A stretch of DNA of 64,000 nucleotides, from assembly GCF_001025175.1 (NCBI RefSeq), contig NZ_AP012324.1:744001-808000 (forward strand). Direction: 5' to 3'. The position numbers and the translations under genes are program-made. Positions 57,919 to 64,000 of this stretch are shown here, piece after piece. The notes under the pieces were generated by a model. That model was not told the origin of the DNA. It ran no database searches and saw only the letters and a list, made by a program, of their open reading frames with translations. The stretch is from Bifidobacterium breve DSM 20213 = JCM 1192. Lineage in GTDB: Bacteria > Actinomycetota > Actinomycetes > Actinomycetales > Bifidobacteriaceae. The first letter of the stretch is position 1. The number at the start of each line of letters is the position of its first letter.

Positions 57919-58023
57919 GATACCTCCTGTGCTTTGCGTACCGCAAGTGTCATCATCGTTGATGAGCTAATGCTAACGTTTGCATTATGGGTATATAGTA
58001 ACAGGACGGGGGTATCGCGAGAA

Positions 58024-58933
58024 TCAGCCTTGGATAAAGCGGTCGATTTGATCCTGCTTGCCCATGATGATGAGCTCATCGTTGCGATGCATGATCAGTT
58101 CCTTGGAACCGTACTGGAATTCCTTGCCGGGGCCTTGATGCCGACCACGGTCACACCGTACTTGTCATGCACCTGCACATCCTCGATGTTGCGACCCACC
58201 GCGTACAGCGGGGTGTGAATCTTCACGACGTTGTATGGGCCGTCGATTTCGATGTAATCCAGATAGTTGCCAGCCACCAGATGACCCACGCGCTTGCCGG
58301 CATCGGTTTCCGCATTGATGATATGGTGGGCACCAATGCGCTGCAGAATGCGGGCGTGCTTCTGAGAGACCGATTTGGCCCACAGGTCGGAGATGCCGGC
58401 ATCCAACAGGTTGCCGGTGATGGTTACGGAAGCCTCGACCGACAATCATTGCGGCCGCAAGAATGAACAGGCATGCTGGGTTGCCGGCGCTGGCCACGCC
58501 TGCGGAATAACCACCCAATGCGACTATCGAAGCAAAGGTCATCACGCCAAGTCCACCGAACTGGATGGAAAACAGGATGACCAACTTGGCCGAACATCGA
58601 CCAGTACTCGCCGGTGTTCACCACCGGAATGCCGCAGGTGGACAGGGCGGAAACCGCGGTGAAGAACGACACCGGAAAGTTGCTGAAGCCATCGTGATTC
58701 GTAGTGGAGATGGGCAGCGTCAATAATCCGGTCGACAGCAATATCAATACGGAAAAATACAGAATGGACAGGCGGCCCGGATGCCTGATGAGGCGATCCG
58801 TGAGCTTCATGCGCCGGATGCGCTTGGAGGCCCGGTCGTCCTTGTCTTGGCTGATTACGTCGGTCGAGTACCACCATGACAGGCCTTTCGAGGTCTCCTT
58901 GTTTGAGGAGGACTCGTCAAAGTCGTTGGACAT
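58024..58933 (-). pseudogene. collapsed trkH-trkA potassium uptake locus
   Basis: Minus-strand order. From 58933, the N-terminus of a TrkH/KtrB channel (KLTDRLIRHPGRLSILYFSV; VSALSTCGIPVVNTGEYW), frameshifted near 58590 into VILFSIQFGGLGVMTFASIV. At about 58440 it changes directly into the C-terminal half of TrkA (SVSQKHARILQRIGAHHIIN; YNVVKIHTPLYAVGRNIEDV). A second shift near 58120 leads into GKEFQYGSKELIMHRNDELI and the stop at 58024. Most of TrkH and the NAD-binding half of TrkA are missing. It cannot make either subunit. Confidence 0.87.
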
Positions 58934-59158
58934 GGTTCCTGCTTCCCGCCATACTGATGGCGTAATGGTGTATGGCTGTAATCGTAAGCCGAAGCCTCAC
59001 GATAATCGACTCCGCGGAACAGCATGCGGTGTGCAATAGTATCGACGCCCATATGTTGGCCTTGTCTGATGTCCGAGGGCCGGTGACGTGATGTGGCCGA
59101 TGGCTCAGGCGATGATTAGGATAGTCATCAGTGCGACCGATTCAATAGGAGGATGTCC

Positions 59159-60139
59159 ATGGCCAAGCGCAATGCGGTTGTGGTGACGCATACCAGGCTC
59201 AGGCAGTCCGGCACAGTGGTGTCCGAGGCGGTGAGCCAGCTGCGCAGCGCCGGCTTTGAAGTCACGATTATCGATAACACCGAAGCTCCGGATTTCGGCG
59301 TAAGTCCCGCATGCGTGACGGACGACACGGAAATCGTCGTGGTGCTGGGCGGCGACGGCACGATTCTTCGCGCGGCCGAGCTCGTGCATTGCACCCAGGT
59401 GCCGATTCTCGGCGTGAACATGGGGCATGTCGGCTTCCTGGCCGAATTCGAGAGCTTCCAGATCGACGAGGCGATTCGGCGCGTGGCCGAACATGACTAT
59501 TCCATTGACGAGCGCATGATCGCCCATGTCGATGTCTGGCTACCCGGTGCCACCAAACCCATCGAGGATTGGGCGCTGAACGACATCACTTTGGAACGCG
59601 CCGACCGTGGCAAGATGGTGGAGCTCTCCATTCGCGTGGACGATGTGGAAATGAACTCCTTCGGCGCCGATGGCGTCATCGTCTCCACGCCCACCGGTTC
59701 CACGGCCTATGCCTTTTCCGCCGGCGGTCCTGTGATTTGGCCGAACGTCAAGGCTTTGCAGCTGATTCCGTTGGCCGCGCATGCGTTGTTCGCCAGGCCG
59801 CTGATCATCGGCTCCGGTTCGACCTTCACCATCGATATTCTGGACGATTCCATGTCCGAAGGCTGGATCTGCTGCGATGGCCGCCGCCAGCGCGCCCTGC
59901 CGCAGGGTACGCGCGTCATGGTGCGCGAATCGCGCGATACGTTGCGCCTCGCCCGACTCTCCGGTGTGCCGTTCACCAACCGTCTGGTCTCCAAGTTCGA
60001 TCTGCCGGTGGTTGGTTGGCGTGAGCATGCACGAAATGAGGCCTCGGGCCAGCCACTGCATCACGGACACACGTTCCCGACTGCCGCTGATGCCGTGTCT
60101 GATAGGACAGACGAGCATAACGGCAAGGCGGAGGGCTGA
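59159..60139 (+). CDS. nadK: NAD kinase
   Basis: Phosphorylates NAD to NADP. 326 residues. Motifs: VVVLGGDGTILRAAE, VNMGHVGFLAEFE, and DGVIVSTPTGSTAYAFSAGG. AGGAGG lies six bases before ATG 59159; the ATG at 59153 abuts it and is excluded. About 40 residues after the core form a polar tail. The stop overlaps recN (TGATG). Matches Rv1695 (ppnK) in order. Confidence 0.96.
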   Translation: MAKRNAVVVTHTRLRQSGTVVSEAVSQLRSAGFEVTIIDNTEAPDFGVSPACVTDDTEIVVVLGGDGTILRAAELVHCTQVPILGVNMGHVGFLAEFESFQIDEAIRRVAEHDYSIDERMIAHVDVWLPGATKPIEDWALNDITLERADRGKMVELSIRVDDVEMNSFGADGVIVSTPTGSTAYAFSAGGPVIWPNVKALQLIPLAAHALFARPLIIGSGSTFTIDILDDSMSEGWICCDGRRQRALPQGTRVMVRESRDTLRLARLSGVPFTNRLVSKFDLPVVGWREHARNEASGQPLHHGHTFPTAADAVSDRTDEHNGKAEG

Positions 60140-61989
60140 TGCTCGAAGAACTCGATATTCGTAACCTAGGGCCGATTCGAGAAGCCTCCATCGCGCCCGC
60201 CCGTGGCATGACGGCCATCACCGGCGAAACCGGTGCGGGCAAATCCATGCTGCTGTCCGCCATTCGTCTGGTGTCCGGCGATACGGCCGAATCCTCGCGG
60301 GTCGCCGCAGGAGCAGACGAGGCATGGGCGCAGGCGATTTTTGCGCTGGACGATGATGCTCTAGCCGTAGACTCCGGGAACCATGGTCAGGACGATTCTT
60401 CACGTGATGCCGATGACGGCGATGCTGCGGCCCTCATTGGGGTCGCGGCGGCTGTTGCCCGAGCTCGCGATGCGGGCGTCGAACCCGAAGACGGTGAGCT
60501 GTTCCTCTCTCGCACTGTGCCGGCTTCCGGCCGATCTCGTGCCGTACTTGGCGGCAAATCCGTGCCGCGATCTGTGCTCGGTTCCATTGCCGGAGAATTG
60601 GTGACCATTCACGGGCAGGCCGATCAGCTGAAAATTGCCTCCGCCGCACGTCAACGAGAATTCCTTGATCGTGTGGCCGGCGACGAGGCTGAGCTTGATG
60701 CTTACCGGCAGGCATGGAATGAGCTGACCGCCATGGATGAGCGGTTGGGGCGACTGCGCTCGCAGGAGTCCTCCGCTCGTCAGCAGGCGGACTATTTGCG
60801 TGAATCCATCGACCGTATCAACCGTACCAATCCGCAGCTGGGGGAGGACGAAGAACTGAAGTCGCGTCGCGAGCGTATCGAGAACGCGGCCGATATCGCC
60901 CAAGGAGTGGGCGCGGCGTTGGGCGCGTTGGATGCCTCACAGGTGGATGCCGATGCGGGTGGTGCGTCGGCCGTAGATCTCATTAACCATGCGGTGACTT
61001 CGTTGCGTGCGATTCGCGTCGGCGGCGAGTTCGCCGAGCAGGCAGATCGATTGGAATCCATCAATGCCGATTTGGGTGACGTAGTGTTCTCGCTCACTCA
61101 AGAATTGGGCGATGAGGGCAGTGTCGAAGACCTTGACCAGATCAACGGGCGGATTCACGAGCTGAACGAACTCACTCGCCGTTGGGGGCCGACCTTGGCG
61201 GATGTGATTGCGTGGCGTGACAAGGCCACGTTCGACTTGGAGGACCTGGACGCCTCGCCGGAGAAAGTAGCCGAACTGGAGGCCGAACGACAGTCGCTGT
61301 ACAGTGCGGCTTTGGCTGCTGCCGATACGTTGAGCGCCGCCCGTACCAAGGCCGCCGCATCGTTGGGTGCTCGTGTGGCCGATGAGTTGAGCTCACTGGC
61401 TATGTCTGGTGCGTCCCTTGAGGTTCGTGTCACCCCTCGAGAATTAAGTGACGGCCATGACAACGACCGTGAAGCGGCGGCTGGTGATTCAGCGGGGGAC
61501 ACTGGGCCTCTCGAGCCGTACGGTCGCGACGATATCGCTTTCCTGTTCACCCCGTTTGAGGGTTCTGCGCAGTTGCCGATGGGCAAAAGCGCTTCGGGCG
61601 GCGAGCTCAGCCGATTGATGCTGGCTCTGGAACTTGTGGCGGCGGACGTCCGTGGCGGCAGCGACCAGACCTTCATCTTTGATGAGGTCGATGCTGGCGT
61701 GGGAGGCAAAGCCGCGGTCGAATTGGGCAAAAGGCTCGCGCGATTGGCTCGCAACGCACAGGTCATTGTGGTCACCCATCTGGCACAGGTGGCTTCTTGG
61801 GCGGACGCCCAGTTCGTGGTGTCCAAGGAATCGCAAGGCGCGGGGGACGAGACGGCTGGCGTTGCAACCACCGTCTGCGAAGTGCGCGACGACCAACGCG
61901 TCCATGAAATCGCCCGCATGCTCTCCGGCAGCGAATCCGAAGCGTCCCTGGACCATGCCCGCGAACTGCTGAAGGACTCCACACTATGA
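60139..61989 (+). CDS. recN: DNA repair protein RecN
   Basis: SMC-like ATPase of double-strand break repair. 616 residues. Walker A TGETGAGKSMLLSAIRL, a central coiled coil (about 190-390), signature SGGELSRLMLALELV and Walker B FIFDEVDAGVGGKAAVELG. Inserts rich in Asp, Gly and Ser occur near residues 78-100 and 435-455. ATG overlaps the nadK stop; the stop overlaps the next gene (ATGA). Confidence 0.95.
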   Translation: MLEELDIRNLGPIREASIAPARGMTAITGETGAGKSMLLSAIRLVSGDTAESSRVAAGADEAWAQAIFALDDDALAVDSGNHGQDDSSRDADDGDAAALIGVAAAVARARDAGVEPEDGELFLSRTVPASGRSRAVLGGKSVPRSVLGSIAGELVTIHGQADQLKIASAARQREFLDRVAGDEAELDAYRQAWNELTAMDERLGRLRSQESSARQQADYLRESIDRINRTNPQLGEDEELKSRRERIENAADIAQGVGAALGALDASQVDADAGGASAVDLINHAVTSLRAIRVGGEFAEQADRLESINADLGDVVFSLTQELGDEGSVEDLDQINGRIHELNELTRRWGPTLADVIAWRDKATFDLEDLDASPEKVAELEAERQSLYSAALAAADTLSAARTKAAASLGARVADELSSLAMSGASLEVRVTPRELSDGHDNDREAAAGDSAGDTGPLEPYGRDDIAFLFTPFEGSAQLPMGKSASGGELSRLMLALELVAADVRGGSDQTFIFDEVDAGVGGKAAVELGKRLARLARNAQVIVVTHLAQVASWADAQFVVSKESQGAGDETAGVATTVCEVRDDQRVHEIARMLSGSESEASLDHARELLKDSTL

Positions 61990-62633
61990 CCAAAGTAGCC
62001 ATATTCGACCTCGACGGAACCCTGCTCGACTCCATGGGCGTCTGGGACCAGGTAGACATCGACTTTCTCGGCAAGAGGGGCATTGAGGTGCCGCCGGATT
62101 ACATGATCAAGGTCTCCTCCATGCAGTTCCAGCAGATCGCGGAATACACCATTGCGCGTTTCGGACTCAAGGACACGCCTGAGGAGCTGATGCAGGAATG
62201 GGACGATATGGCCCGCGTGGCCTATTCCACCACAGTGGAGGCCAAGCCCGGCGCGCTCGACTATCTGCGTGATCTCAAGAGTGCCGGGGTGAAGATGGGC
62301 GTTGCCACATCGTTGCCACCGCAGCTGCGAGAGCCGGCGTTGCGACATGTCGGCATGCTCGACATGTTCGATGACATCGTCTCCGTCGATGACGCCAATG
62401 ATGTCGGCAAGGACCAGCCTGACGTATATCTGCTCGCCGCCGAGCGGCTGGGCGCCAAGCCCGCTGATTGCACGGTGTTTGAAGACCTGCTGGTCGGTAT
62501 CAAATCAGCCAAGTCGGTCGGTATGAAAGTATGGGCTATGCACGACGATTCGTCTGATGCCGACTGGCCCGAAATCTGCGATATCGCGGACGGCGTCCTC
62601 TTCGATTTTCACGACGCCCCACGTCCGTTGTAA
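61986..62633 (+). CDS. HAD hydrolase, phosphoglucomutase/phosphatase-like
   Basis: 215 residues with a C1 cap. Motif I FDLDGTLLDSMGVW, motif II region GVATSLPP, motif III Lys near VGKDQPDVYLLAAERL, and motif IV VFEDLLVGIKSAKSVGM. The subgroup includes beta-phosphoglucomutase-like and small-sugar phosphatases; the substrate is open. It overlaps recN by four bases. A hairpin AGCCCCTCTGATGAGGGGCT at 62646-62665 follows. Confidence 0.88.
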   Translation: MTKVAIFDLDGTLLDSMGVWDQVDIDFLGKRGIEVPPDYMIKVSSMQFQQIAEYTIARFGLKDTPEELMQEWDDMARVAYSTTVEAKPGALDYLRDLKSAGVKMGVATSLPPQLREPALRHVGMLDMFDDIVSVDDANDVGKDQPDVYLLAAERLGAKPADCTVFEDLLVGIKSAKSVGMKVWAMHDDSSDADWPEICDIADGVLFDFHDAPRPL

Positions 62634-62645
62634 GCACATACAATA

Positions 62646-62690
62646 AGCCCCTCTGATGAGGGGCTCCCGCGAAGCGGGTGGGGGAGAAAA
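62646..62690 (+). terminator. hairpin after the HAD gene
   Basis: AGCCCCTC/GAGGGGCT, then CCCGC/GCGGG. Two adjoining stems, no T-run. Related to the GGGGAG repeat group. It lies between convergent genes. Confidence 0.6.
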
Positions 62691-62756
62691 GTCATGGCAT
62701 GAGCCGTGCGATTCAATATCGGGCACAGCCCGATTCCACTTGCGCTTACTCAGTCC

Positions 62757-63377
62757 CTACCGTCGAGTAGTCCTGCCAGACTGCCTTTCGGCCTCAAACC
62801 GTTGCTCTTCCAGCTTCTCACCCTCCGCACGCGCGGACTCCTCAGCGGCGATACGCTCCAGCAGCATGCTGACCGGCGCTTCGTACACCATCTCATCGAA
62901 CCAATGACCGTCACGCTCCACCGCGTGCTCCGCGCGACCTGTCTCTTTGAATCCCAATGACTCATACATATGACGTGCCCGCAGGTTGAACGACCACGCC
63001 TTCAGCGTGATGGTCTTCGCGCCAAGCTGCTCGGCGGCCAGCTTGATGCCGAGCTTCATCGCCAAGCTGCCGTACCCGTGGTTCTGATAGTACGGGCCGA
63101 TGAGAATAGTCATCGTGGCGTTGTGGTCGGGCGCGGTGCAGTCCTTGGCGATGATATGGCCCACAGGATGCCCGTCCGGGCCGAAGGTTGTGCGGCCGAA
63201 GCGCCGGTCGTCATCCTCGTCGCTCCACGTATGGAACATCTGGTCGATGGTCTTGTCCGGCACTTTCTCCATCGTATGACGGCAATCGTCGGCGATGGCG
63301 TGATCGTTCCACCAGATCTCAAGCTCCGGATAATCGTTCGGTTCAGTATGGCGTAGCGTAACGGCGTTGTTCGGTAT
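62757..63377 (-). CDS. GNAT-family N-acetyltransferase, apparent ATA start
   Basis: 206 residues if started at ATA 63377 (I/M-PNNAVTLRHTEPNDYPELE). Acetyl-CoA site QNHGYGSLAMKLGIKLAAEQLG, then MYESLGFKETGRAEHA, typical of RimJ/RimL-like GNAT enzymes. GGAAAGGGG lies five bases before the ATA. The only conventional in-frame start upstream, GTG 63425, has no ribosome site and adds an unlikely 16 residues. The C-terminal 40 residues are charged and may be a helix. Substrate unknown. It is divergent from the GntR gene. Confidence 0.8.
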   Translation of the reverse strand: MPNNAVTLRHTEPNDYPELEIWWNDHAIADDCRHTMEKVPDKTIDQMFHTWSDEDDDRRFGRTTFGPDGHPVGHIIAKDCTAPDHNATMTILIGPYYQNHGYGSLAMKLGIKLAAEQLGAKTITLKAWSFNLRARHMYESLGFKETGRAEHAVERDGHWFDEMVYEAPVSMLLERIAAEESARAEGEKLEEQRFEAERQSGRTTRR

Positions 63378-63450
63378 AGGTACCCCTTTCCGAGGCCATT
63401 GTAGGCACGGCCCATGTTTCGACACTGTATGTTGGCGATGTGTTTGTTCA

Positions 63451-63524
63451 CTGTTTAGCTGTTATGTAACACACCTTGACAGTTAAGCAGAACAGTTATA
63501 CTGTGTTGTATAACAGCTAAACAG
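63451..63524 (+). promoter_or_regulatory. palindromic operator and promoter of the GntR gene
   Basis: CTGTTTAGCTGTTAT (63451-63465) and ATAACAGCTAAACAG (63510-63524) are a perfect 15-base inverted repeat. Between them lie TTGACA (63476-63481) and TATACT (63497-63502), and a third, imperfect palindrome around AACAGTTATACTGT (63491-63504). The layout suggests autorepression by the GntR protein. Confidence 0.8.
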
Positions 63525-63561
63525 CTGGGGTGCTAGTCAACCACAATCGAAAGGGGCATAG

Positions 63562-63936
63562 GTGAAACTGATCATCTCATCCGTGTCCGGTGAACCCATC
63601 TACGAGCAAATCAAAACCCAAATCCGTTCGGCGGTGCTCAGCGGCGAGTTGAAGGCGGGCGAGGCCCTGCCTTCCTTGAGGAAACTCGCCAAGGAGCTGC
63701 GCATCTCCGTACTCACCGTCACCAGGGCGTACAACGAACTGGCCGATGAGGGCGTGGTACAGAACATTCAAGGCAAAGGCACTTTCGTGATGGACAAGGG
63801 CAACGAACTGATGCAACGTCAGCTCGAAACCCAGATTCGTGAAAGCCTGGCCGAGGCAAGCCGGGGCGCCAAAGCCGCCGGCATTCCGCTGAACGCATTG
63901 GACCGCATGCTCGAAGAGGAATACCGCAAGGAATAA
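63562..63936 (+). CDS. GntR-family regulator, YtrA subfamily
   Basis: 124 residues: a winged helix (YEQIKTQIRSAVLSGELKAG, LRKLAKELRISVLTVTRAYN) followed by a short helical C-terminus, which is the YtrA type with no ligand-binding domain. GTG 63562 follows GAAAGGGG. YtrA regulators usually repress an adjacent ABC transporter operon; the next gene starts 15 bases later. The operator upstream supports self-control. Confidence 0.92.
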   Translation: MKLIISSVSGEPIYEQIKTQIRSAVLSGELKAGEALPSLRKLAKELRISVLTVTRAYNELADEGVVQNIQGKGTFVMDKGNELMQRQLETQIRESLAEASRGAKAAGIPLNALDRMLEEEYRKE

Positions 63937-63951
63937 CCTCAAGAAAGGACC

Positions 63952-64000
63952 ATGGACATGACCGCCATATCCGAATCCGACGCGATGGCGTTGCAGGTCA
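63952..64000 (+). CDS. start of a gene cut by the window end, possibly an ABC transporter ATPase
   Basis: ATG 63952 follows AAGAAAGGACC, in the same transcription unit as the GntR gene. Only 16 residues are visible (MDMTAISESDAMALQV). YtrA-type regulators are commonly followed by an ABC ATPase, and DAMALQV could lead into such a domain. This is a guess from context. Confidence 0.5.
   Translation, partial: MDMTAISESDAMALQV

Overview
The window is a chromosomal segment of a high-GC actinobacterium, very probably Bifidobacterium longum or a close relative. The reasons are: actinobacterial families (DUF3043, DUF4191, YkoEDC), an extra-long LigA, a split arg cluster, and the run tyrS / TPR protein / HAD phosphatase / small protein / tlyA / nadK / recN. 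That run is the order I know from Mycobacterium tuberculosis (Rv1689 to Rv1696). Species is inferred from gene content, not from a search. No rRNA, tRNA or CRISPR array was recognised.

Layout. 1-4374: 3' end of ispG, a membrane alpha/beta hydrolase, recO and uppS. 4494-8670: a two-gene pyrimidine/thiamine-precursor ABC transporter (permease and lipoprotein) with no ATPase beside it, divergent from an aminotransferase and a BioM-like ATPase. 8753-17567: a 59-residue exported peptide, a large membrane protein (possible GT-C enzyme), a 1123-residue TPR protein and ligA. 17823-25703: an Mrp ATPase, glnA, DUF4191, lpd, DUF3043 and an M20 dipeptidase. 25848-29017: TPP riboswitch and the ykoE-ykoD-ykoC ECF transporter. 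29054-34354: SpoU methyltransferase, pheST, DUF4190-like protein. 34380-46437: argCJBDFR, argG and argH, with ArgR-type tandem operators before argC and argG. Between argG and argH lies an accessory insert: a ThiZ-like ATPase fragment, a decayed IS3-type element with intact inverted repeats, and a RelB/YoeB toxin-antitoxin pair. 46599-49435: a second TPP riboswitch and thiS-thiG-thiF-rhodanese. 49669-51938: HD-domain protein, CmpB-family membrane protein, DUF975 membrane protein. 52096-62633: tyrS to recN, interrupted by a bactofilin-like gene and a wrecked trkH-trkA locus, then a HAD hydrolase. 62757-64000: a GNAT acetyltransferase, a YtrA-type GntR regulator with a palindromic operator, and the first codons of the next gene.

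Functional themes. Thiamine appears four times: precursor transport, ECF uptake, thiazole synthesis and a broken transporter ATPase. Arginine synthesis is nearly complete and apparently under ArgR. Two families of intergenic palindromes recur. One is a GGGGAG/CTCCCC element placed after stop codons, including inside the thi operon. The other is a tandem hairpin repeat with an exact 61-bp period at 19083-19250, with a second locus at 49443. Two genes (DUF975 at 51938, GNAT at 63377) appear to start at ATA codons behind good Shine-Dalgarno sequences.
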